Shown here: positions 11,039 to 18,451 of the stretch, in pieces
Layout of the letters: each line of letters begins with the position of its first letter
How positions within the stretch are numbered: position 1 is the first letter of the stretch
From: Terriglobia bacterium
GTDB lineage: Bacteria; Acidobacteriota; Terriglobia; Terriglobales; Acidobacteriaceae
DNA: 64,000 bases
Direction of reading: 5' to 3'
NCBI GenBank assembly: GCA_020073665.1
Contig: JAIQEU010000002.1
Span: forward strand, 186,001 to 250,000
The notes under the pieces: model-generated
Told to the model about the DNA's origin: nothing
The model's database searches: none
What the model saw: the letters and a program-made list of their open reading frames with translations, nothing else
Made by a program: the position numbers and the translations under genes

Positions 11039-11392
11039 TCAGGAAGCCCGCAGGTCTCTCCGCACCAGCGCCGCATCGACGAAGAAGCCGAGCCCCAATG
11101 TCAGTGGAATAATCCCGAAAGCTGCGGCGGTCCAGGCATCAGGCTCGACCCGGCCGATCAGCGCGAAAGTAATCATGTAGCCCGCGGCCGCGGCCACCAG
11201 CAGGATCCCGGAACGCCGGGAACGGGCAGCCTGGGAAAGCTCCGGCTCCATGGGAACGCTGACTCCACGGGCAATCGCGGCCAGGCGTTCCTCGGTGCGC
11301 AACTTGCGCACCCGGTAGTAGGTGTACATCCCCGCAATCGGAATCCCGAAGATCATTATGACCGCAACCAGACCTACCAGATTTCCATCCAT
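11039..11392 (-). CDS. DUF6249-like small membrane protein
   Basis: 117 residues: an N-terminal helix (VGLVAVIMIFGIPIAGMYTYY), a basic cytoplasmic stretch (RVRKLRTEERLAAIARGV), then two further helices. This order matches the DUF6249-type proteins of acidobacteria. Function unknown. Confidence 0.65.
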   Translation of the reverse strand: MDGNLVGLVAVIMIFGIPIAGMYTYYRVRKLRTEERLAAIARGVSVPMEPELSQAARSRRSGILLVAAAAGYMITFALIGRVEPDAWTAAAFGIIPLTLGLGFFVDAALVRRDLRAS

Positions 11393-11500
11393 AGTGCGCT
11401 CCTTGGGCGGCCTTTTCTGGCCGCCGGCGGTTGGCCACCGCCCTCAATTTGGAATACGCAAGCCGCTGCTAGAAGGTTCCCGGCAAATCTTCGCGAATTG

Positions 11501-12064
11501 CTAGCGCCCGAACTTGCCCATGAACTCGGCTTGCGCGAGGATGTGTCCTTGCATGGCGTGCTCTAGTTCCTTTTTGCTCGCTCTGGGTTTGAGGTGGAGC
11601 TTTTGGTCGAGGGCATAGACCTTGAAGAAGTAGCGGTGCGGTTTGCCCGGCGGCGGGCAGGGGCCTCCGTAGCCGACCTTGTGGAAGTCGTTGCGCCCTT
11701 GCCGGGCGCCATCGGGAAGCTCCTCGACCTTGCTGACACCCTCGGGCAAGCTGGTGGTCGACGGCGGCAGATCGAAGAGGACCCAGTGTGTCCACGTGCC
11801 CACGGGTGCGTCCGGGTCGTCGGCGATCAAGGCGAAACTTTGCGTGCCGGAAGGTGCATCCATCCAGGACAGCTCAGGCGAGAGATCCGCGCCGTCACAG
11901 GTGAACTTCTTGGGGATGTCTCCACCCGCGGGAAAACTTGTGCTCGAAATCTTGAATGCCATGGTTGATCCTTGAGCAAACGCGAGATTGGTCCTCGGGA
12001 CGAGAATTGAAGTTGCGAACAGAAACAGGACGGCGGTAGGAAGGAGCTGCCCTTTCATATGCAC
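11501..12064 (-). CDS. YbhB/YbcL-family PEBP protein, secreted
   Basis: 187 residues with a signal peptide (about 1-30, ending AFAQ). The PEBP core is plain: DGADLSPELSWMDAP, ALIADDPDAPVGTWTHWVLFDLP and GGPCPPPGKPHRYFFKVYALD. The family includes phosphatidylethanolamine-binding and Raf-kinase-inhibitor-like proteins; the bacterial role is unclear. Export to the periplasm is predicted. It lies 18 bp downstream of the TonB-like gene and probably shares its promoter. Confidence 0.9.
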   Translation of the reverse strand: MHMKGQLLPTAVLFLFATSILVPRTNLAFAQGSTMAFKISSTSFPAGGDIPKKFTCDGADLSPELSWMDAPSGTQSFALIADDPDAPVGTWTHWVLFDLPPSTTSLPEGVSKVEELPDGARQGRNDFHKVGYGGPCPPPGKPHRYFFKVYALDQKLHLKPRASKKELEHAMQGHILAQAEFMGKFGR

Positions 12065-12082
12065 TTCGCCGGACGCTGCGAA

Positions 12083-12865
12083 TTAATATGTTGAGATGGT
12101 GAAATTCACCGTGATGCGGGCCTCGGTTTCAACCGCCTGGCCCGCTTGGTAGTACGGCTTAAATCGCCATTGCTTCACCGCTTCCCGAGCCGCACTCGAT
12201 AAGATCGCGGGCCCACTGACCACCCGCAGATCCTGAATGTTTCCTTCCTTGCCGATCAGAGCCTGCAGAATGACCGCGCCTTGTACTTTCATCTGCTTGG
12301 CCAGTAGAGGATAACTGGGTTCTGCCGGGCGAGCCATGACCGCCGCCGTCGTGTCCGGGGACAGGCGGACGCGCTCCGCGGCTGAAGCGACGCCGCTATC
12401 GCCGCTCGCGGCGGTGGTCGGTGAGTTGGGCTGCAAATCCACCTTGACCGAATTGCTGCCCGGTTGCAGGGTGCGATGGGTGTCGCCAGCCACGACTTCC
12501 ACCTGCAGCGGTGGGAGCACAGCGCGATTGGTGGTGACCACCGGAGCCACGGTGACTGGTGGAACGGCCTTGGCGGCGGCCGGGGCGTGCGGCTTCGTTT
12601 TGGCCGTGGCAACCGCAGGAGGCATCCGGCTCGGCACTTGCCCTTCCCCCTGGGCCGCGGCTTCAGGCTGGTTCTGCTCTGCCTCGGACTCGGCCACCGG
12701 GGTGGTGGGGAACCAGAACTGCCAATCCTTGTACAAAACCAGGATGAGGGCGGCCAGCAACAAAGCCAGCGCTACCAGCATTTGCCGGCGCTGCCGGGGC
12801 TCCGGCGCGGCTTCCAGGGGAGGTGCGTTGAGCTCGGGTGGTCGGTTCTGCTCGAGCATGGACAT
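12083..12865 (-). CDS. TonB-family energy-transducer protein
   Basis: 260 residues: a short cytoplasmic end, one membrane helix (about 29-45, LVALALLLAALILVLY), a Pro/Ala-rich periplasmic linker (80-170), then a TonB C-terminal domain (YPLLAKQMKVQGAVILQALIGKEGNIQDLRVVSG and AVKQWRFKPYY). It would transmit inner-membrane energy to outer-membrane receptors, or act as a TonB-like binding module. No exbB or exbD is nearby. It is divergent from the Crp-like gene across a region with CRP-type dyads. Confidence 0.88.
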   Translation of the reverse strand: MSMLEQNRPPELNAPPLEAAPEPRQRRQMLVALALLLAALILVLYKDWQFWFPTTPVAESEAEQNQPEAAAQGEGQVPSRMPPAVATAKTKPHAPAAAKAVPPVTVAPVVTTNRAVLPPLQVEVVAGDTHRTLQPGSNSVKVDLQPNSPTTAASGDSGVASAAERVRLSPDTTAAVMARPAEPSYPLLAKQMKVQGAVILQALIGKEGNIQDLRVVSGPAILSSAAREAVKQWRFKPYYQAGQAVETEARITVNFTISTY

Positions 12866-12966
12866 AAGTGCAAACTCCCCTCTCTGGGGTGGGCCAAGCC
12901 AGCGAATACCGCACTAGTATGCCTCGAAACCGCTCCGGAAGCCAGCCGGAACCGGTCTGACCCCCG

Positions 12967-13005
12967 TTGTGAGGCATATCACAATCAGCTGTGCTTTTTA
13001 TCACA
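12967..13005. promoter_or_regulatory. Tandem CRP-type operators, 22 bp apart
   Basis: First site TTGTGAGGCATATCACAA (12967-12984), a perfect dyad. Second site TGTGC-TTTTTA-TCACA (12990-13005) on the same face of the helix, exactly 22 bp downstream. They lie between divergent TonB-like and Crp-like genes and could control both. Confidence 0.65.
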
Positions 13006-13037
13006 GCTAAGGGTTCCGTTAGGGCGGACACTGATAA

Positions 13038-13053
13038 CGTGATGCCGGTCACA
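13038..13053. promoter_or_regulatory. Third CRP-type dyad before the Crp-like gene
   Basis: CGTGA-TGCCGG-TCACA, 48 bp beyond the second site and 44 bp before the GTG start; position would suit autorepression. Confidence 0.45.
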
Positions 13054-13096
13054 CGCAGTTGGCCACACCGGAGACGGACGTCACAGGGGGTTGTTT

Positions 13097-13819
13097 GTGA
13101 TCTCACCTTACGGACTGGACATCATCGAAAGCTGTCTGACCTGCAAGATGCGGGTAGACCGCATTTTCTGCGACCTTCCCACGTCGGCGTTGCAGTCCTT
13201 TGAAACCATCAAGTACGCCACGGCTTACCCCAAGGGCGCCGTCCTGTTCGTGGAAGGCCAGTCCCCGCGCGGCATTTTCGTCCTCTGCAAGGGCCGGGTG
13301 AAGCTTTCCATTTGCGCCACCGACGGCAAGACCCTGATCCTCAAGATTGCCGAGCCCGGCGAGGTCCTGGGCCTGAGCGCCACCGTTTCCGGCAAGCCCT
13401 ACGAGTTGACCGCCGAAACCGTCGATCCCTGCCAGGTGAACTTCGTGAAGCGGGAAGACTTCCTGCGTTTCCTGAAAGAGCATTCCGATGCCTGCTTTAA
13501 AGTGGCCGAGCAGTTGAGCGAAAAATACAACAATGCCTGCCATGAAGTGCGCTCCCTGGGGCTGTCCCATTCCGCCGGCGAGAAACTGGCCAAGCTGCTG
13601 CTGGAATGGAGCTCCAAAAACGGGGAAGCGGCCAAGCAGGAACCGCGGCTGAAACTGGCGCTTACCCATGAAGAGATTGCGCAAATGATTGGGACCTCGC
13701 GGGAAACCGTGACCCGCCTGTTCGCCGACATGAAAAAGCGGCAAATCGTGCAGGCCAAGGGCTCGACCCTGGTGATTCGCAACAAGGCCGCCCTGAAACT
13801 GATGGCCACCAACAACTAG
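13097..13819 (+). CDS. Crp/Fnr-family transcription regulator
   Basis: 240 residues from the GTG at 13097, six bases behind AGGGGG. An N-terminal cysteine cluster C13-x2-C16-x8-C25 precedes a cyclic-nucleotide-binding fold (YPKGAVLFVEGQSPRGIFVLCKGRVKLSI, PGEVLGLSATVSG), a dimerisation helix and a winged HTH with LTHEEIAQMIGTSRETVTRL. The recognition-helix SRETVTR (about 200-206) keeps Arg, Glu and Arg at the positions that read TGTGA in E. coli CRP. The effector cassette lacks the usual cAMP-binding Arg-Ser, so a different signal is likely; the cysteines suggest an Fe-S cluster or thiol sensor. Flanked by TGTGA-type dyads. Confidence 0.88.
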   Translation: MISPYGLDIIESCLTCKMRVDRIFCDLPTSALQSFETIKYATAYPKGAVLFVEGQSPRGIFVLCKGRVKLSICATDGKTLILKIAEPGEVLGLSATVSGKPYELTAETVDPCQVNFVKREDFLRFLKEHSDACFKVAEQLSEKYNNACHEVRSLGLSHSAGEKLAKLLLEWSSKNGEAAKQEPRLKLALTHEEIAQMIGTSRETVTRLFADMKKRQIVQAKGSTLVIRNKAALKLMATNN

Positions 13820-13840
13820 CCATCCCATTCTGGCCCGTCC

Positions 13841-13878
13841 TGTGCCCCCGGTCACGATCAGGGGTGACTGTAGTCACT
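13841..13878. promoter_or_regulatory. Tandem CRP-type operators, 22 bp apart
   Basis: TGTGC-CCCCGG-TCACG (13841-13856) and GGTGA-CTGTAG-TCACT (13863-13878). The second is 34 bp before the start of the HTH-less paralogue. Confidence 0.6.
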
Positions 13879-13911
13879 GTGTTCTCTTCTCCGTAGCGGT
13901 ATCACAAGACT

Positions 13912-14406
13912 ATGGAGAGCGTCATACAACAGAGCTGCTTCGATTGTGTCCTGCGGCCCGACCGGCTCTTCTGCGATCTGCCTTCGGACGCCCTGCAAGC
14001 GTTTGACGGCATCAAGTCCGTGAGCCTGTATCCGCGGGGAACCACGTTGTTCCGCGAAGGCCATGCCGCACGGGGTGTCTTCGTGCTGTGCGAGGGCCGC
14101 GTCAAACTGTCGGTGTGTTCGGAGACCGGCAAGCGCTTGACTCTTCGTATCGCGGGGCCCGGAGAAGTCCTGGGGCTCAGCGCCTCTCTTTCCAGCCGTC
14201 CCTATGAAGTGACTGCCGAGACGCTGGAAAATGTTCGGGTGGCGGTGGTGAAGCGCAAGGACCTGCTGCGGTTCCTGCGCGACCACCGGGAGGCGTGCTT
14301 GCAGGTGGTCAGCCTGTTGAGCCAGGACTTGCATACTGCCTATGACCGCGTGCGTTCCATCGGATTGGGACGCAGTCGCCGGTCCCGGGCCCTGCGCGTC
14401 CACTGA
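13912..14406 (+). CDS. Crp/Fnr-type sensor domain protein lacking the DNA-binding domain
   Basis: 164 residues, clearly paralogous to the preceding regulator along its first 150 residues. The same cysteine cluster (C9, C12, C21), LYPRGTTLFREGHAARGVFVLCEGRVKLSVCSETG and PGEVLGLSASLSSRPYEVTAET are all present. The chain stops just after the dimerisation helix, at VRSIGLGRSRRSRALRVH, where the paralogue continues into its winged HTH. No remnant of an HTH is seen after the stop, so this looks like a settled domain loss rather than a fresh frameshift. It could be a sensor-only or heterodimerising modulator; that is inference. Confidence 0.8.
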   Translation: MESVIQQSCFDCVLRPDRLFCDLPSDALQAFDGIKSVSLYPRGTTLFREGHAARGVFVLCEGRVKLSVCSETGKRLTLRIAGPGEVLGLSASLSSRPYEVTAETLENVRVAVVKRKDLLRFLRDHREACLQVVSLLSQDLHTAYDRVRSIGLGRSRRSRALRVH

Positions 14407-14542
14407 CCCCGAGCGCCGGGGGGGTATCCAAGACTCTGCCCATCCGAAATCGTCGTTTCTCTGGCGAACCCCTACCCCCTTGTATTCCACCCGGTCGGCG
14501 CCCGCGCCGGCGTTTTTCTTTCCCCCTCGATGCCCAACACGT

Positions 14543-14580
14543 TGTGACCGCCATCACGGCAGGAAGTGACCACATTCACT
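14543..14580. promoter_or_regulatory. Tandem CRP-type operators, 22 bp apart
   Basis: TGTGA-CCGCCA-TCACG (14543-14558) and AGTGA-CCACAT-TCACT (14565-14580), about 70 bp upstream of the 11-haem cytochrome gene. The wider 14407-14649 interval otherwise holds no gene. Confidence 0.65.
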
Positions 14581-14649
14581 GCCGCTGCGTGCCCCCGACC
14601 GCGAGAATAGGGCTGCGATCGAGGTAACCGCTGGGAGGGTGGCGAGCCG

Positions 14650-16725
14650 ATGCCAGACGTGAGTGCGGGCGTTCCGAGACCAAGACCCAGCCACCGGACC
14701 CTGGCGTCTGTGGCCGTGCTCCTGTTGGTCTTTCTCGCCGGCGGCGCCTTCGCCGCTCAGAAACCAACCAAGCCCAGCAACGACGATTGCCTGGTGTGCC
14801 ACGGCGACCCGACCCTTACCAAGGACGTAGGCGGTAAGCCGGTCAGCCTTTACGTGAACCCGGACAGCTTCAAGAACTCCATCCATGGAGGCCTGTTTGG
14901 CTGCGTAGACTGCCACACCGACGTCAAGACCTCGCCGCACGAGAACACTCCAGCTCACATCACCTGCGCTACCTGCCATGCCGACGAGCAGGCGGCCTAT
15001 GGGCGCAGCTATCACGCCAAGGCGATCAAGGCGGGCGATGGCCAGGCCGCGACCTGTGTGGACTGTCACGGCAGCCCGCACGAACTGCTGCCCGCCAGCG
15101 ATCCCAAGTCACGGGTCAACCACGCCAATATCCCAGCCACCTGCGGCGTATGTCACAGCCAGAAGTTCGTGATGGAAGCCAGCGGGCACAGCGCCCAGCC
15201 GTTCTTTTCCTACGAGGAAAGCGTGCATGGCCGCGCGGTGGCGGCTGGATCGGATAAAGCGGCCGTCTGCACCGATTGTCACGGTACCCACGAAATCCTG
15301 GCAGCCACCGATCCCAAGGCGTCTATCTTCAAGTTCAATGTGCCCCTGACATGCGGGAAGTGCCATGCGGCCGTGCAGCAGGAGTTCACCAAGAGCATTC
15401 ACGGGCAGGCGATCGCACGCGGGAACTCGGAAGCCCCGGTGTGCACCGATTGCCATGGCATCCATTCCATCAAGTCACACATTGATCCCAATTCGTCGGT
15501 CGCGTCCCTGAACCTGGCGCGGAGCACCTGTGCGCGCTGCCACGAAGGAGTGCGACTGGGGCAGGAGTTCGGGTTTGAGGGACGCCGCGCGACCACCTAT
15601 CTGGCCAGCTATCACGGCTTGGCCTCGAAGCTGGGTTCGCAAGTAGTGGCCAATTGCGCCAGTTGCCACGGAGTCCACAACATCCTGCCGTCGAGCGATC
15701 CCAACTCCACCATCAATCGTGCCAACCTGGTCAAGACCTGCGGCCAGTGCCATCCCGGAGTCACGGAGAAATTCGTGGCCGCCAAAGTCCATGTGGATGC
15801 GCCGCTCTCGGCCGACACCGGCAGCATCGCGGTGCGTTGGATCCGCAAGTTCTATCTGGGCATGATATGGCTGGTCATTGGCGGCATGGTGCTGCACAAC
15901 CTGATCATCTGGCGCCGCAAAGCCATCCTGCGGCGAAAAACCGAGCATCGCTTGGTAACCCGCATGAGCCGCAACCAGCGGCTCCAGCACGTGCTGCTGT
16001 TCAGCAGTTTCATCGTTCTGGTGCTGACTGGATTCGCTCTGAAATTCCCCGACTCCTGGTTCGCCAGCCTGCTGGGACTGGGCGAGAAAGTGCGAAGCAT
16101 CGCCCACCGCGTGGCCGCGGTCATCCTGATCGGAGTGGGCACGTACCACCTGTTCTACCTGGTGCTGAGCCGCGACGGGCGTCGCTTGATTCAGGATTTT
16201 CTCCCCGCACCCAAAGACGCTTCCGATGTCTGGGGCACTCTGCGCTACTACCTGGGTTTGGGCTCGGAGAAGCCCGAGTTTGCTCGCTTCAACTATGCGG
16301 AGAAAGCGGAATACTGGGCTCTGGTGTGGGGCATGTTCGTCATGGCCGGCACCGGAATCATGCTCTGGGCCAAGGTGGCGGTTGGCAACCTGCTGCCGCG
16401 CTGGTGGCTCGACGTGGCCACTGCCATCCATTTTTATGAAGCCGTTCTGGCCACGCTGGCGATCGTGGTCTGGCACTTCTACCAGGTGTTCCTGGATCCT
16501 GATGTGTATCCCATGAACTGGGCATGGTGGGACGGGAAGATGCCTTTCGAACACTATGCCGAAGAACATGGCCTCGATACCAATACTCTGCTGGAGGCTG
16601 CTCGCAGCGAAGTGGCGGAGCGCGCCGAGGAAGAGCCGGTGCTCCCCGCGGTCGAAGGTCCCGTGGCGCCAGGCGAACCTGCCGCGCCCGAGGCTGACCG
16701 CGAACCGGTGAATTCTCGCAAATAG
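14650..16725 (+). CDS. Undecahaem cytochrome c fused to cytochrome b561-like membrane domain
   Basis: 691 residues. A signal sequence (about 18-36, ending FAAQ) is followed by 11 CxxCH haem-c motifs between residues about 47 and 373, with repeated DCHG(T/I)H and DP(K/N)S units characteristic of multihaem electron-transfer proteins. From about residue 400 to 620 come several membrane helices with conserved His (NRQLQ-like HVLLFSSFIVLVLTGFALKF; HRVAAVILIGVGTYHLFYL; AIHFYEAVLATLAIVVWHFYQ), as in b561-type quinol oxidoreducing subunits. It would move electrons between the quinone pool and periplasmic acceptors. The tail is acidic and Pro-rich. A pair of CRP-type dyads precedes it. Confidence 0.88.
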   Translation: MPDVSAGVPRPRPSHRTLASVAVLLLVFLAGGAFAAQKPTKPSNDDCLVCHGDPTLTKDVGGKPVSLYVNPDSFKNSIHGGLFGCVDCHTDVKTSPHENTPAHITCATCHADEQAAYGRSYHAKAIKAGDGQAATCVDCHGSPHELLPASDPKSRVNHANIPATCGVCHSQKFVMEASGHSAQPFFSYEESVHGRAVAAGSDKAAVCTDCHGTHEILAATDPKASIFKFNVPLTCGKCHAAVQQEFTKSIHGQAIARGNSEAPVCTDCHGIHSIKSHIDPNSSVASLNLARSTCARCHEGVRLGQEFGFEGRRATTYLASYHGLASKLGSQVVANCASCHGVHNILPSSDPNSTINRANLVKTCGQCHPGVTEKFVAAKVHVDAPLSADTGSIAVRWIRKFYLGMIWLVIGGMVLHNLIIWRRKAILRRKTEHRLVTRMSRNQRLQHVLLFSSFIVLVLTGFALKFPDSWFASLLGLGEKVRSIAHRVAAVILIGVGTYHLFYLVLSRDGRRLIQDFLPAPKDASDVWGTLRYYLGLGSEKPEFARFNYAEKAEYWALVWGMFVMAGTGIMLWAKVAVGNLLPRWWLDVATAIHFYEAVLATLAIVVWHFYQVFLDPDVYPMNWAWWDGKMPFEHYAEEHGLDTNTLLEAARSEVAERAEEEPVLPAVEGPVAPGEPAAPEADREPVNSRK

Positions 16726-16875
16726 GTTCAACCAGTTACTTGGTTTTCCTGGGGTTGTGAGCGAGAATCTGTGCCTCGCACCCGGGGACAGGTTTGCCCG
16801 CAGCATCGATCAGAACTTCCGCTCGGACGCCCTCCGAACGGGGCGAAGACCACAGCGTCGATTTGGAGATGAACC

Positions 16876-18417
16876 ATGAGTCCTGAGGAGTCCAGTCCCC
16901 AACCCAAGCCGGTGCGGCCACTGGGTGGAGTACGTGTCTTGTTTCGCAATCCCATCAGCCTGGTCGGCGCCGCCCTGACGCTGGTCAGCCTGGCCAATGT
17001 TCTTTTTCTGTTCCTGATTGACATCACCTCGGAGAAGCCCACTCCCTACATCGGCATCCTGGCCTACATGGTGGGGCCGTCGATATTAATCCTCGGGTTG
17101 GTCTTAATTGTTCTTGGCATCTGGTACGACCGGCGCCGTCGGCGAGCACAGCGCCCGGGTACGACCCTGCGTTACTTGCACATCGATTTCAACGATCCTA
17201 ACCAGCGCGGGACATTCGCATTCTTCTTCACCTTCGTTATCGTTTTCATCCTGATGAGTGTTGTGGGCAGCTACCGGGCTTATGAATTTACCGATTCGGT
17301 CGCCTTCTGCGGACAGTTGTGCCATTCGGTGATGGCTCCGGAGTACACCGCTTACCAGCTTTCGCCACACGCGCGGGTGGCGTGCGTGGATTGCCACGTC
17401 GGCTCGGGCGCATCCTGGTATGTCCGTTCCAAGCTCTCCGGAGCGCGCCAGGTGATCGCCGTTACCTTCAACACGTTTCCACGGCCGATTCCGACGCCCG
17501 TCCACAACTTGCGCCCCGCACAGGACACCTGCGAGGAATGCCACTGGCCGCGCAAGTTCTACGGTTCGCAATTCAAGGTGTTTACCCACTTCGCCAGCGA
17601 TGAGAAGAACACCCCGCGCCAGATCCGCTTGCTGATCAAGACGGGAGGCGGCGATCCTTCGACCGGCGCGCCTTCGGGCATTCACTGGCACATGAACATC
17701 TCCAACGAGATCAGCTACATTGCCAGCGACGACAGGCGTCAGGTGATCCCTTACGTCCGCGCCAAGGACATGCAAGGGCGGATCACCGAATACATGGCCA
17801 AGGATGCTCCCCTGAGCAAGGAGCAGATTGAGAAAGCGTCCCCTCACCGCATGGACTGCGTGGATTGCCACAACCGCCCCACCCACATTTACGTGCCGCC
17901 CGACCGCGCCGTGGATGAGTCGCTGCTCACCGGCCGGCTGGATGTTTCGCTGCCCTTCATCAAGCAGCAGGCGGTAGCGGTTTTGACCAATCCCTACGCC
18001 ACCACGGAAGCCGCCATGGAAGGGATCGCCACCGACCTGCACACGTTCTATCTCACCAAGTATCCCGAGATAGACAAGAACAAGCAGGACAATATCCGCA
18101 ACGCCATTGCCGAAGTGCAGCGCATTTATAAGAGTACGACCTTCCCGGAGATGAAGCTGGATTGGAAAACCCATCCCAACAACATCGGGCACTTTTATTT
18201 CCCCGGCTGTTTCCGCTGTCACGACGGGCAGCACGTGAGCGCGGATGGCCGCATGATTCGCAAAGACTGTGACATCTGCCACACCGTGCTGAACCAGCAA
18301 GAGGGCGCCACCAGCATGGCTTCTATGCAGGGCGTCGCTTTCCAGCATCCGGTGGACCTGGGAGACCTCACCCAAGTCAGTTGCAATGATTGCCACACCG
18401 GGGGCGTGAGCCCGTAG
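16876..18417 (+). CDS. NapC/NirT-like multihaem cytochrome c
   Basis: 513 residues. Three N-terminal membrane helices (about 24-50, 60-88, 110-135) precede a periplasmic part with one CX3CH site (FCGQLCHSVMAPEYTAY, about residue 144) of NapC/NirT type and six CxxCH sites (CVDCH, CEECH, CVDCH, CFRCH, CDICH, CNDCH). The first part matches quinol-oxidising NapC/NirT/NrfH proteins; the rest extends it to seven haems. It lies 150 bp behind the 11-haem gene and likely acts with it. I infer quinol-to-periplasm electron transfer; the terminal acceptor is unknown. Confidence 0.86.
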   Translation: MSPEESSPQPKPVRPLGGVRVLFRNPISLVGAALTLVSLANVLFLFLIDITSEKPTPYIGILAYMVGPSILILGLVLIVLGIWYDRRRRRAQRPGTTLRYLHIDFNDPNQRGTFAFFFTFVIVFILMSVVGSYRAYEFTDSVAFCGQLCHSVMAPEYTAYQLSPHARVACVDCHVGSGASWYVRSKLSGARQVIAVTFNTFPRPIPTPVHNLRPAQDTCEECHWPRKFYGSQFKVFTHFASDEKNTPRQIRLLIKTGGGDPSTGAPSGIHWHMNISNEISYIASDDRRQVIPYVRAKDMQGRITEYMAKDAPLSKEQIEKASPHRMDCVDCHNRPTHIYVPPDRAVDESLLTGRLDVSLPFIKQQAVAVLTNPYATTEAAMEGIATDLHTFYLTKYPEIDKNKQDNIRNAIAEVQRIYKSTTFPEMKLDWKTHPNNIGHFYFPGCFRCHDGQHVSADGRMIRKDCDICHTVLNQQEGATSMASMQGVAFQHPVDLGDLTQVSCNDCHTGGVSP

Positions 18418-18451
18418 GGCGTAGGGATAAATCGGAATTTCAGGCTGAAAC

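Noticed and set aside
15475-16806. 443-codon minus-strand open frame
   Set aside because: Antisense to the 11-haem cytochrome; His/Gln-rich translation is the complement of CxxCH-coding DNA.
17104-18396. 430-codon minus-strand open frame
   Set aside because: Antisense to the NapC-like gene, no recognisable motif.
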